DNA of 64,000 nucleotides from Cellulomonas palmilytica (GTDB lineage: Bacteria; Actinomycetota; Actinomycetes; Actinomycetales; Cellulomonadaceae), in contig NZ_CP062221.1 of NCBI RefSeq assembly GCF_021590045.1, positions 496,001 to 560,000 of the forward strand, in the 5' to 3' direction. Below the pieces are notes generated by a model. That model was not told where the DNA came from. It did not search any database and saw only the letters and a list, made by a program, of their open reading frames with translations. The position numbers and the translations under genes are program-made. Positions 41,601 to 49,161 of this stretch are shown here, piece by piece. How positions within the stretch are numbered: the stretch's first letter is position 1; each line of letters starts with the position of its first letter.

Positions 41601-42125
41601 AACGGCGCGCAGGGTCCGGCGTCGCTCGAGTCGAGCCCCATGATCACGATCAACCAGGGCCCGACGGCACTCACGCCGGCCGAGCTGGCGACCGCGCTCA
41701 TCGCGTCGCAGCCGACGACGAACCTGCCGACGGACCTCACGGGCCTCACGCAGCTCGGGGCGCAGATGAAGGTGCAGACCGAGACCACGGCGGACTCCCT
41801 CACCAAGACCATCGCCGAGGCGTCGGGGCTGGCGAAGGCCGCGATGACGGCCGTGACCGGGGCGATCGACGCCAAGAACGGCGGCAAGGACCAGGGCGGC
41901 ACGGGCTCGGGCGGCACGGGCTCAGGCGGCACGGGCTCAGGCGGCACGGGCTCGGGTGGCACAGGCTCGGGCGGCACGGGCTCGGGCGGCACGGGCGGCG
42001 GGTCCGGCGGCTCCGGCTCCGGCGGGTCCGGCAGCGGGTCCGGGGGCTCGGGCGGCAGCGGAGGGTCCGGTGGGTCCGGGGGCTCCGGCAGCCCCGTCGA
42101 CGGCGGCGCGGCCCCCAGCCTCTGA
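38607..42125 (+). CDS. Large unknown protein of the M64-peptidase operon
   Basis: The 1172-residue protein starts at ATG 38607 after GGGGAG; the longer upstream frame is rejected. No signal peptide. Residues about 105-190 look like a carboxypeptidase-regulatory beta-sandwich (VYGRFVNPDGSPAALVAV; TDSRGAFKIVLPP). Residues 450-475 form a Gly-rich hydrophobic patch (GGGLGIGAMFSGVVAGLGLA) followed by Ser/Thr-rich sequence. At 540-548 there is a striking NHNHNHALT motif that could bind metal. A middle region contains PDHIARSELSRFEFSRTWRT and a helical part near 840-900 (SFADVLRIEGLLQHVVQNTV). The last 80 residues are a low-complexity Gly/Ser/Thr tail. I recognise no enzyme. It leads a five-gene operon with a zinc peptidase. 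Confidence 0.75.
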   Translation: MARENQGIRVSMKPQAPGTGPTPGRDPNEPGGTRDGASTDPGRIPVQSLDLEDLGLQVDIDLEQVKSVLEDRLKATAQIFSTLDVVKKDLDVFLPKVPEQLPAAVYGRFVNPDGSPAALVAVTALAPQGPSSSPDGSSYDVKLPWSNPETRTDSRGAFKIVLPPRPLPDDGLRLLVRGGNRIVEYGLRRSDLVAGAGNVGLLPLDEIVTPLPRSVVSQLGDVVLPTSEDDVLADPGEFAEPVPAFTLGQGECGQSFRSNAGVVDRFRYSMLVRLVAPQLSNRRLASRFGRGDRFASLSASTVGLGRYLGAGQIAEAMGELGSWEIVERVPIEQPIDVQSFLDRVETDPRSVPKAASLGMGYIVKMHQTWIPQGLSLGDLVYSLPLAPGEQQRIAISEETETLSVRDLESMTADEQQSYNERADSSTNAVFQSAFDESASGGSRMKVRTEAGSFGGGLGIGAMFSGVVAGLGLAGGYSDSTTTGSSSSWQTASRDYVSNASQDFHSSLARQAAARRRSSRTSVRLASSSESRQVVTKVITNHNHNHALTMMYWSALRHFAVSSQVDDVQLMAFVPLELVQFLPTFQPRTLPTGEYTRAQLMARYDALLRHHDVIEPRVRFKPELTRGLKVLRSLAGNPTMTVQASSGSAVDIVNLTVTGTFLPFEDVYVTAVSSTGARVGPVKMSAASASVTTGLPTKAALLQHLRDRRAGSFETRTAALTLPDHIARSELSRFEFSRTWRTFSYKTDPLAGVDLGALSNIFDILRSLDVTMAADELERELGGPVVFDPTAVIGPLDVIEAYNGAGGTERMPVVMPVAAKRLPPELSFADVLRIEGLLQHVVQNTVAYSKAVWQSLTPEERAIMLEQYTIGVPTGGIPDASQQVPLLNCVANEVVGYFGNAALMPFFIPAPLAEKVGFTSRDIQEALLKFHRQAFAPPQSSITLPARGVLGEAVLGSCASAEKIDLTRFWNWQDSPADEAEKTADVATAFGSANQLVGPNGAQGPASLESSPMITINQGPTALTPAELATALIASQPTTNLPTDLTGLTQLGAQMKVQTETTADSLTKTIAEASGLAKAAMTAVTGAIDAKNGGKDQGGTGSGGTGSGGTGSGGTGSGGTGSGGTGSGGTGGGSGGSGSGGSGSGSGGSGGSGGSGGSGGSGSPVDGGAAPSL
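41895..41999 (+). repeat. 15-bp tandem repeat encoding a GGTGS tail
   Basis: Seven near-identical units of GGCGGCACGGGCTCG encode a repeated Gly-Gly-Thr-Gly-Ser tail. A further Gly/Ser-rich stretch continues to about 42105. Such arrays commonly vary in copy number between strains. Confidence 0.8.
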
Positions 42126-42186
42126 CACGGCACGCGCACGCCTGACCGGCCCGACGACGAACGACGACGAACACGGAGACGAGACG

Positions 42187-43170
42187 ATGTCCGAACCGAC
42201 CACCACCCCCGCGGCGAGCACCGCCGAGGACCGCGCGATCGACGCGCTCACGAGGATCCTCGACTCCGCGATCTCCCCGCAGATGCTCGAGGCGCAGCAG
42301 CTGATCCTGCGTCGCCTGGCGACCGCGGGCGACCTGTTCCCGTCGCGCGTGCCGGCCCCGCTGAACATCACGCAGGTCGGCGGGTACCTCAACCTCATCC
42401 AGGACGACGCGGTGATGCGCGCGCAGGTGCTGGCCTCGACGCTCGGCGTCGCGGGCCCGAACCCGACGCCGGGCTTCGACCCGGTGCTCCCCCCGCTGTA
42501 CCTCACGGCCCGCGTCAACGACCGGCCCGCGGGCGGCGCGCAGGCGGCGATCCCGGTGAGCGTGCAGGTGCGCAGCGACCTGGCGGCCGCGTTCGACGCG
42601 GTGCGGGCGGCGCTGCACGCGCAGGGCGCGACGCTGCCGGTGCTGAGCGCGGTGCGCCCGCTGCCGCCCGCGGGCATCGGGGTGCCGGCGCCCGACGACC
42701 TGCTGCCGTACCTGGGCCGCGTGCTCGAGCTCGTGCCGTCGACCGCGCTGGTCGACCCGGCGACGGACGCGCTCGCGCTCGGGCAGGAGGGCGGTGCGGG
42801 CCCGCAGACGCTGGTGGCGCGCGTGCTCGACCCTGCGGCGCCGGACGCGGGCTCGGTGCCCGAGGCGGCGTGGAGCCTGTGGGACTGCGACGCGACGGCG
42901 TGCACGCAGGTCACGGTCACGGGCAGGTTCGTGCGGCTGGCTCCTGTGCTCGAGGGCGCGGGCTGGTACGCCCCGCCGCCGGGTGCGCCGACGTCCTCGT
43001 CGGACGCGGGTGCCTGGTACCGGTTCACGAACACGACCGGCCTGGTCGCGGGCGTCAGCCGGTTCGGCGACGAGCTCGCGCTGATGTGGTCGGCGGGGCA
43101 GATCGCCGCGTCGAGCGTGCGCGAGAAGGTCGCGGCGGTGTGGGACGGCACGGCGTTCGTGGAGGCGTGA
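42187..43170 (+). CDS. Unknown protein, second gene of the M64 operon
   Basis: The 327-residue protein starts at ATG 42187, 61 bp after the large gene. No signal peptide and no clear membrane helix. The N-terminus is helical (AEDRAIDALTRILDSAISPQ, MLEAQQLILRRLATAGDLFP). A middle Ala/Pro-rich part includes LPPLYLTARVNDRPAGGAQ, and a C-terminal beta-rich part has WSLWDCDATACTQVTVTGRF with two Cys residues and ends WDGTAFVEA. No family is recognised. It sits one base before the next gene, so it is co-translated with it. Function unknown. Confidence 0.7.
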   Translation: MSEPTTTPAASTAEDRAIDALTRILDSAISPQMLEAQQLILRRLATAGDLFPSRVPAPLNITQVGGYLNLIQDDAVMRAQVLASTLGVAGPNPTPGFDPVLPPLYLTARVNDRPAGGAQAAIPVSVQVRSDLAAAFDAVRAALHAQGATLPVLSAVRPLPPAGIGVPAPDDLLPYLGRVLELVPSTALVDPATDALALGQEGGAGPQTLVARVLDPAAPDAGSVPEAAWSLWDCDATACTQVTVTGRFVRLAPVLEGAGWYAPPPGAPTSSSDAGAWYRFTNTTGLVAGVSRFGDELALMWSAGQIAASSVREKVAAVWDGTAFVEA

Positions 43171-43171
43171 C

Positions 43172-43741
43172 ATGAGCGAGGACGCGGGCGGCACGGGGAC
43201 GGGCGGCGGCACGCGCGGCGGTCCGGGCCGCGACGACGAGGAGCAGCGCGACGCGGGGCGTCCGGCGCTGCGCCCGTCCCAGGTGCGCGCCGCTGCGGCG
43301 CGTGCCCAGGAGGCGGCCGCGGCCGGCGGGGGCGACTCGCCCGCGCCGGCCGCCTGGCGCGTCACGTTCTCCTACACCGGCGAGAAGGTCAGCGTGGTCG
43401 CGCAGCAGCACGTCGCGATGCTCGCCCCGCCCGACGACCGCGCGCTCGTCGAGGCGGGCTCGCGCGGCTCGTGGGCGGAGGTGCGCGACGCGGACGGCAC
43501 GGTCCTGTACGCCCAGGTGCTGCACCAGCCGGTCCGCGCGCAGCACGAGGTGCACAACCGGTACGGCGTCGCCCCGAAGCAGGTGACGGCGGACGAGGTG
43601 CGCGGCGCGTTCCAGGTCGTCGTGCCGGACCTGCCGGGCGGCGTGGAGCTCGTGGTGCGCGGCCGGGCGGACGTGGACGACGCGGCGCGCAAGGCCCCGC
43701 GCCAGCTCGTGAAGGTGCGACTCGGACAGGGGCAGGGCTGA
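43172..43741 (+). CDS. Unknown protein, third gene of the M64 operon
   Basis: The 189-residue protein has a disordered Gly/Arg/Ala-rich N-terminal 60 residues. A compact beta-sandwich-like domain follows (WRVTFSYTGEKVSVVAQQHV, WAEVRDADGTVLYAQVLHQP, GAFQVVVPDLPGGVELVVRG). It has no signal peptide and no Cys. The domain may be an adaptor or structural module. Its stop (TGA 43739-43741) shares one base with the peptidase ATG, indicating tight coupling to the peptidase gene. Confidence 0.68.
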   Translation: MSEDAGGTGTGGGTRGGPGRDDEEQRDAGRPALRPSQVRAAAARAQEAAAAGGGDSPAPAAWRVTFSYTGEKVSVVAQQHVAMLAPPDDRALVEAGSRGSWAEVRDADGTVLYAQVLHQPVRAQHEVHNRYGVAPKQVTADEVRGAFQVVVPDLPGGVELVVRGRADVDDAARKAPRQLVKVRLGQGQG

Positions 43742-44889
43742 TGGGCGTCGCCGACGGTGCGGTCGTCTCGACGACGAAGATCGTCGACCACGGCCCCGAC
43801 GCGAGCCGCTGGTGCCTGGTCATCCTCGCGGAGGGCTACCGGGCGGCCGAGCTGCCGAAGTTCCGCACGGACGCCGAGGCGTTCGTCGCGCGGTTGTTCG
43901 CGACACCGCCGTTCACGGAGATGTGGTGCGCGATCAACGTGTACCGGGTCGACGTGTCGTCGACCGACTCGGGCGCGGACGAGCCCGTGGCGTGCGCCGA
44001 CGAGCCCGCGCCCGGCACCGGGTCGGGCGCGACGCCGCGCACGTACTTCGACGCGACGTACTGCAACAACGGCATGCGCCGGCTGCTGTACGGCGACGAG
44101 GCGCTCGCGCTGGTCACCGCGAGCACCGCGGTGCCGGAGGTCGACGCGACGGTCGTGATCGTCAACAACCCGGTCTACGGCGGCGCGGGCGGCTCGACGG
44201 CGTGGTTCTCCACCGCGCCCGACGCGGCGGAGATCGGCATCCACGAGCTCGGGCACTCCGCGTTCCGCCTCGCCGACGAGTACGGCGGCGGCACGACCGG
44301 CCCGTGGCCCGGCGGCGAGCCCGTCGAGCCGAACGTCACCACGGACACGGCCCGCGCGACGACGAAGTGGCGCGACCTGATCGCCGCGACCACACCGCTG
44401 CCCACGCAGACCCGCGCGCCGCGCCCGTGCATCGGCCCGGACACCGAGGCCGCGAGCCCGGTCGCCGCGGACGTCGTCGGGCTGTTCGAGGGCGGCTCGA
44501 TCTTCAACTGCGGCATCTACCACCCCATGCACAAGTGCAAGATGCGGCTGCTGAGCGAGCCGTTCTGCGTGGTGTGCCGGCGCGCGATCGCCGCGGTGCT
44601 GCAGCCGCACCTGCCCGCGTTCAGCGGCCCGCACACGGGCCGGCAGTTCACGGGGCCGGTCGCGCCGCGACAGACGGTCACGTGGTTCACGTACGACTGG
44701 CCGGCGTGCTGGCACACGGTCTGGACGGTCGTGCCGACCTCACCCGTGACGCCCGTGGGCGGGGTGCGATGGGAGGTGCGCGTGCAGCGCACGTCGCGCG
44801 AGCGGCTGCAGTACTGGGTCGCGGTCACGAACGAGACGGACCAGCCCGTCACGGTCGACGGTCGCTACGAGGTGGTCGCGACGGTCTGA
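43741..44889 (+). CDS. M64-family (IgA peptidase-like) zinc metallopeptidase
   Basis: The 382-residue protein has the zinc motif HELGHSAFRLADEYGG starting at His168, with His172 as second ligand and Asp179 as likely third. The N-terminal part is typical of M64 (WCLVILAEGYRAAELPKF, YCNNGMRRLLYGDEA). A Cys-rich segment CGIYHPMHKCKMR and FCVVCRRA follows at about 258-282. No signal peptide is present, unlike secreted M64 enzymes, so it is either intracellular or released by an unusual route. Residues about 300-382 form an extra C-terminal beta domain that is duplicated as the next gene. The substrate is unknown; the operon partners are natural candidates. Confidence 0.82.
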   Translation: MGVADGAVVSTTKIVDHGPDASRWCLVILAEGYRAAELPKFRTDAEAFVARLFATPPFTEMWCAINVYRVDVSSTDSGADEPVACADEPAPGTGSGATPRTYFDATYCNNGMRRLLYGDEALALVTASTAVPEVDATVVIVNNPVYGGAGGSTAWFSTAPDAAEIGIHELGHSAFRLADEYGGGTTGPWPGGEPVEPNVTTDTARATTKWRDLIAATTPLPTQTRAPRPCIGPDTEAASPVAADVVGLFEGGSIFNCGIYHPMHKCKMRLLSEPFCVVCRRAIAAVLQPHLPAFSGPHTGRQFTGPVAPRQTVTWFTYDWPACWHTVWTVVPTSPVTPVGGVRWEVRVQRTSRERLQYWVAVTNETDQPVTVDGRYEVVATV

Positions 44890-44913
44890 CCGGACGCGCG
44901 GATAGGGGATGTC

Positions 44914-45168
44914 ATGCAGGTCGGCACGCAGTTCGCCGGGCCGGTGCCCGCGGGCGCCAGCAAGAAGTGGTTCACGCACTCGTGGCCCGTCGGGGAGCAC
45001 GTGGTGTGGACGGTGGTCCCGACGACGATCGGCGCCACCGGTGCGCAGGTCGCGTGGGACGTGCAGGTGCAGATGGCAGGCGCGGGCCTGCTGACGTACT
45101 GGATCACGGTACGCAACCTGTCCGCGGCCGAGGTGCAGGTCCAGGGCCGCTACGCGGTCCTGACGTGA
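44914..45168 (+). CDS. Standalone copy of the M64 peptidase C-terminal domain
   Basis: The 84-residue protein starts at ATG 44914 after GGGGATG, 24 bp after the peptidase stop. It aligns along its whole length with the last 80 residues of the peptidase: QFAGPVPAGASKKWFTHSWP against QFTGPVAPRQTVTWFTYDWP, then VVWTVVPT against TVWTVVPT, and GRYAVLT against GRYEVVAT. It is a small beta domain with no signal peptide. A role as a competitor, inhibitor or shared assembly module of the peptidase is an inference. Confidence 0.75.
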   Translation: MQVGTQFAGPVPAGASKKWFTHSWPVGEHVVWTVVPTTIGATGAQVAWDVQVQMAGAGLLTYWITVRNLSAAEVQVQGRYAVLT

Positions 45169-45247
45169 CCTGGTCCCGGCCGCGAGGTTGCTCCGAGGCG
45201 CCGCCACCACCGCAGGACGTGTCGGGCCAGCGAGGTTTGGCGACCTT

Positions 45248-45279
45248 AGGTGATTTACTTGCGCTGGATAAAGTCACCT
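45248..45279. promoter_or_regulatory. Inverted repeat upstream of the AAA-type ATPase gene
   Basis: AGGTGATTTA (45248-45257) and TAAAGTCACCT (45269-45279) form an inverted repeat with a single extra base, in a locally A/T-rich stretch. It ends 18 bp before the ATG at 45298. It may contain the promoter and bind a regulator. Confidence 0.5.
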
Positions 45280-45297
45280 CAACTTCCAAAGGCGCCC

Positions 45298-46521
45298 ATG
45301 GACCCCGTGCTGAACCCGTACACGCCGAACGCGGGCGCCCGGCCCGACGTCGTCGTCGGCCGCGACGACCAGCTCGCCGCATTCGACGTGCTGCTGAAGC
45401 GCATCGCCCGCGGCCGCACCGAGCAGTCGATGATCTTTACCGGGCTGCGAGGCGTCGGCAAGACCGTGCTGCTGGGACAGTTCCGGGAGGTGGCACTCAC
45501 GCAGGACTGGAGCGTGATCGAGTACGAGGTCGTGAAGCACGACGACTCGGCGTTCCGCATGGACATCGCCGCGCGTCTTCGGATGGCGCTGCTCGAGCTG
45601 GAGCCACGGACGCGGTGGTCCGACCGGTTCAAGAAGGCCGCGGCGGCTCTGGCGTCGTTCACGGTGTCCGTCGACGCCGAGGGGACCTGGCAGGCCGGCC
45701 TGAACGTCGACGCGATCGAAGGGCTCGCCGACCACGGTGACCTGTCGATGGACCTGACTGACGTTCTGCTCGCGGTCGGTGAGGCAGCGCAGGACAAGCG
45801 GAGGGGCGTGGTGCTGCTGCTCGACGAGATCCAGTTCCTGAGCAAGGTCCAGCTGGAGTCCCTGATCGTGGCGCTGCACAAGGTGGTCCAGCGCGCGGTG
45901 CCCATCACGCTCGTCGGCGCGGGACTGCCGCAGATCGCCGAGCTCGCCGGAGACGCGAAGTCCTACGCCGAGCGGTTGCTCAAGTTCCCGTCGATCGGGA
46001 ACCTCGAGGAGCAGGACGCCAAGCGCGCCCTGAACGAGCCGGCGATCGCCGAAGGCGTCGAGTACACCGAAGACGCACTCGACCTCGCGTTCGAGTTGAC
46101 CGGCGGATACCCGTACTTCATCCAGGAGCTTGGGCACGCCGTCTGGGGAGCCGCGAGCACGGCTCCGATCACGCGCGCGGACGTCCAGGACGCGTGTGAG
46201 CTCTACGAGGCGAAGCTCGATGCGTCCTTCTTCAGGGTGCGCCTGGACCGTGCGACCGAGCTGCAGAGCGCATACCTCCGCGCGATGGCTCAGCTTGGCC
46301 CGGAACCGCAGAAGGCCGGCGAGGTGGCGTCGGTCCTCGGGCGTGAGTCCACACAGCTCGGACCGACCCGCGCCGAGCTCATCGACATGGGACTGCTGTA
46401 CACGCCGCAGCACGGATACGCCGCGTTCACGGTTCCGCACTTCGACAAGTTCATGCTCCGAGCAATGCCCAACCTCGTGGTCCCGCCCTTGAAGCGCCGG
46501 TCCAAGGGTGTCGGCTCGTAG
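45298..46521 (+). CDS. AAA-family ATPase (COG1672-like, AAA_16)
   Basis: The 407-residue protein has Walker A GLRGVGKTV at about residues 46-54 and Walker B VVLLLDEIQFL near 172-182. Sensor-like TLVGAGLPQIAELAGDAKSY and a C-terminal winged-helix-like part (GEVASVLGRESTQLGPTRAEL) complete an ORC/AAA_16-type layout. Family members are widespread in actinobacteria and archaea as standalone genes of unknown role. The start is ATG 45298, because the frame upstream covers the inverted repeat. The base composition (more A/T, GAT/AAG codons) differs slightly from its neighbours, which hints at later acquisition. Confidence 0.8.
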   Translation: MDPVLNPYTPNAGARPDVVVGRDDQLAAFDVLLKRIARGRTEQSMIFTGLRGVGKTVLLGQFREVALTQDWSVIEYEVVKHDDSAFRMDIAARLRMALLELEPRTRWSDRFKKAAAALASFTVSVDAEGTWQAGLNVDAIEGLADHGDLSMDLTDVLLAVGEAAQDKRRGVVLLLDEIQFLSKVQLESLIVALHKVVQRAVPITLVGAGLPQIAELAGDAKSYAERLLKFPSIGNLEEQDAKRALNEPAIAEGVEYTEDALDLAFELTGGYPYFIQELGHAVWGAASTAPITRADVQDACELYEAKLDASFFRVRLDRATELQSAYLRAMAQLGPEPQKAGEVASVLGRESTQLGPTRAELIDMGLLYTPQHGYAAFTVPHFDKFMLRAMPNLVVPPLKRRSKGVGS

Positions 46522-46595
46522 CGCGGGGTATCTCACCCGGCGCCGGGCGGCACCTTCCGCGTGGGGTGGCAGCGAGGCCACCGCGGGAGGCAGCG

Positions 46596-47351
46596 ATGAC
46601 GACGACGTCCGTGGTGCGCACGAGCGGCCTCGTCGTGCACCTGCTCGACGGCCCGTACGTCACGCGTGACGGCGCGTACGTCGACCTGCCGGACGGGACG
46701 CGCACGCTCGTCGTGCTGCTCGCACGCCGCGGCACGCAGGTGGACCGGGGGCGCGCGGCGCACGAGCTGTGGCCGGACTGCGGCAGCGGGCGCGCGCACG
46801 GGAACCTGCGCTCCGCGCTGTGGCGGCTCAACCGGTGCGCGCCGGGGCTCGTGGACGCGTGCCGGCGCACGCTGCGGCTCGGCCGGGACGTCGCGGTCGA
46901 CGTCGCGGACGTCGTGGCGTGGTCGCAGCGCGTCGCGGACGGCTCGGCGGGGGTCGACGAGGTGCTCGACCGGGTCCCGCACGTGGTGCGGCCGACCGTC
47001 GAGCTGCTGCCCGGCTGGGACGACGACTCCGTGCTGCTGGACCGCGCGTGGCTGCGCCAGCAGGTGCTGCACGCGTTCGAGCGCGCGGCGGCACGATGGC
47101 TGGACGACGAGCCCGCGGCAGCGGCCCAGGTCGCGGCGGCGCTCGTGCACGCCGAGCCGCTGCGGGAGTCCGCGCAGCGGCTGCTGCTCGAGGCGCTGCT
47201 GGCCGAGGGCAACCGCGTCGAGGCGCACCGGGCGCTGGACGAGCACCGGCGGCTGCTGCGCCGCGAGCTCGGAGTGGACGTCTCCCCCGAGCTGGACGCG
47301 CTGGTCAGGGCCGGTGCGCGGGCCGGTGCGAGGGCCGTCGCCGCGCCCTGA
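46596..47351 (+). CDS. SARP-family regulator (OmpR-type HTH plus BTAD)
   Basis: The 251-residue protein starts at ATG 46596, preceded by GGGAGG. The N-terminal 95 residues match a Trans_reg_C winged helix of Streptomyces antibiotic regulatory proteins (VDLPDGTRTLVVLLARRG, VDRGRAAHELWPD, LRSALWRLNR). The rest is the bacterial transcriptional activation domain with helical repeats (LLEALLAEGNRVEAHRALDE, LLRRELGVDVSPELDAL). Such regulators typically activate biosynthetic clusters. Heptamer repeats of the SARP-box type lie 56 bp after its stop, in front of the exporter gene. Confidence 0.85.
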   Translation: MTTTSVVRTSGLVVHLLDGPYVTRDGAYVDLPDGTRTLVVLLARRGTQVDRGRAAHELWPDCGSGRAHGNLRSALWRLNRCAPGLVDACRRTLRLGRDVAVDVADVVAWSQRVADGSAGVDEVLDRVPHVVRPTVELLPGWDDDSVLLDRAWLRQQVLHAFERAAARWLDDEPAAAAQVAAALVHAEPLRESAQRLLLEALLAEGNRVEAHRALDEHRRLLRRELGVDVSPELDALVRAGARAGARAVAAP

Positions 47352-47406
47352 TACCGCACGCGACCACATCGTCACGGCCCCTTTCCGCACGGGCGCATGT
47401 GGCAAC

Positions 47407-47435
47407 CCACAGACGGACCACAGACCGGCCACGCG
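47407..47435 (+). promoter_or_regulatory. Putative SARP box: heptamer direct repeats at 11-bp spacing
   Basis: CCACAGA (47407-47413), CCACAGA (47418-47424) and CCACGCG (47429-47435) recur every 11 bp, separated by 4-bp spacers. This is the classic arrangement for SARP binding. It lies about 75-100 bp upstream of the MFS exporter start and just after the SARP gene. Confidence 0.6.
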
Positions 47436-47508
47436 GGCGTTCCCGTCCGGTCGGTGCCGCTCCTAGCGTCGAGACGTCCGAATCGTCCCCGACGCAAGGA
47501 GCGAGGCC

Positions 47509-49062
47509 ATGAGCACCGACGCACCGCCGCGCACGTCGACCCGGTCCCTGGTGCTGTGCGCCTGCCTCGCCCAGGTGGTCGTCGTGCTCGACACGACGAT
47601 CATCGCCGTGGCGCTGCCCGACGCGCAGGCCGAGCTCGGGTTCGGCGACGCCGACCGGCAGTGGGCCATCACGGCGTACACGCTCGCGTTCGGCTCGCTG
47701 CTGCTCGTCGGCGGGCGCATCTCGCAGGTCCTCGGCGCGCGCACCGCGTTCATGGTCGGCGTCGCCGGGTTCGGCGCGGTGAGCCTCGCGGGCGGGTTCG
47801 CGTCGAGCTTCGGCCTGCTGGTCGCGGCGCGCGTCGCGCAGGGCGTGTTCGCGGCGCTCATGGCCCCGACGAACCTGTCCCTGATGAACACCGCGTTCCC
47901 CGGCAAGGACGAGCGCGCCAAGGCGTTCGCGATCTTCGGTGCGGTCGCCGGCGCGGGAGCCGCGCTCGGGCTCGTGCTCGGCGGCGCACTCACGCAGGCC
48001 GGCAGCTGGCGCTGGTGCTTCTTCGTCAACGTGCCGCTCGCGCTGCTCACGGTGCTGCTCGCGACGCGCGGCCTGCGCGGCACGTCCCCGGCCCGCCGCG
48101 GTGTGGTGCTCGAGGACGCCGCGGGTCTGCTGCTCGGGTCGAGCGCGGTGTTCTGTGTGGTCTTCGGGTTCTCCCGCGCGGAGACCCTCGGCTGGGACCA
48201 CCCGCTCACGATCGGCCTGCTCACGGCCGGGGTGCTGCTCGGGGCCGGGTTCCTGGCCCGCGAGCGCGTCGCGCCCTCGCCGCTCGTGCCGCTGTCGATC
48301 GTCACCGACGCGCGCCGCGCGAGCTCGTACCTGACGATCGGGCTCGTCGGGCTCGCGCAGATGGGCTCCTCGCTCTACCTGACGTTCTACCTGCAGCGCG
48401 ACCTCGGCTACACGCCGCTGCGCACGGGCATCGCGTTCCTGCCGATGGTCGGCGGGCTCGTCGTCGCCGCCGTGGTCTCGACGCGCGTGCTCGTGCCGCG
48501 CGTCGGGCTGGCCGCGACGTTCGTCACGGGTGCCGTCGTGCAGGCGGCGGGCTTCGCGTGGATCGCGACGCGCGTCGACGTCGCGACGACCGACGCCGGC
48601 CCGCTCGTCGCGCCCATGGTCCTCGCCGGGTTCGGTCTCGGGCTCGTCATGGCGCCCGCGATGTCGTCCGCGACGCACGGCGTCGGGCCCGCGCACTCGA
48701 GCATCGCGTCGGCGTTCGCGAACACGAGCCAGCAGCTCGGCGCGTCGCTCGGCGTCGCGTTCCTGTCGACCGTCGCGGCCGACGCGATGACCCGGACCCT
48801 GACGTCGGGCGCCGACGAGCTGCGCGCGAGCATCGCGTCGGCCGTCGCCGCCGCGGGCGCCGAGCCCGGGTCCGCGCAGGCCGCCGCGATCCGCGACCAG
48901 ATGGTCGCGCAGGCCGCCCGGTCCGCCGAGATCTCGGCCTACAGCACCGGCCTGACGGTCCTGGCGCTGATCTGCGCCGCCGTCGCGGTCGCGGTCGTCG
49001 CGGTGTTCGCCGCCGACCGCCGCCGCACCCGCACGCCCGACCTCGTCGACGCCGTCGTCTGA
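47509..49062 (+). CDS. MFS exporter, DHA2/EmrB-QacA family
   Basis: The 517-residue protein has about 14 hydrophobic helices. It carries the family motif VVLDTTIIAVALP in helix 1, GGRISQVLGARTAFMVG as motif A between helices 2 and 3, and a Pro/Gly-rich motif C-like region (GAVAGAGAALGLVLGGALTQ). It starts at ATG 47509 behind AAGGAGCG. DHA2 transporters export drugs and natural products by proton antiport. Its place between a SARP box and the NRPS gene suggests that it exports the product and gives self-resistance. Confidence 0.9.
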   Translation: MSTDAPPRTSTRSLVLCACLAQVVVVLDTTIIAVALPDAQAELGFGDADRQWAITAYTLAFGSLLLVGGRISQVLGARTAFMVGVAGFGAVSLAGGFASSFGLLVAARVAQGVFAALMAPTNLSLMNTAFPGKDERAKAFAIFGAVAGAGAALGLVLGGALTQAGSWRWCFFVNVPLALLTVLLATRGLRGTSPARRGVVLEDAAGLLLGSSAVFCVVFGFSRAETLGWDHPLTIGLLTAGVLLGAGFLARERVAPSPLVPLSIVTDARRASSYLTIGLVGLAQMGSSLYLTFYLQRDLGYTPLRTGIAFLPMVGGLVVAAVVSTRVLVPRVGLAATFVTGAVVQAAGFAWIATRVDVATTDAGPLVAPMVLAGFGLGLVMAPAMSSATHGVGPAHSSIASAFANTSQQLGASLGVAFLSTVAADAMTRTLTSGADELRASIASAVAAAGAEPGSAQAAAIRDQMVAQAARSAEISAYSTGLTVLALICAAVAVAVVAVFAADRRRTRTPDLVDAVV

Positions 49063-49161
49063 CCGTCGCCTGACCGACCCGTCAGCCCGACCTCGTCCGC
49101 ACAGCCCTCCGTCGTACCTCTCGTCCGCACACGCACTCCCTCGACCCCAGGAGGCACCACC

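Noticed and set aside
41895..42105. Regular repeats resembling a CRISPR-like array
   Set aside because: These are direct 15-bp coding repeats for a Gly/Thr/Ser tail, with no spacers.
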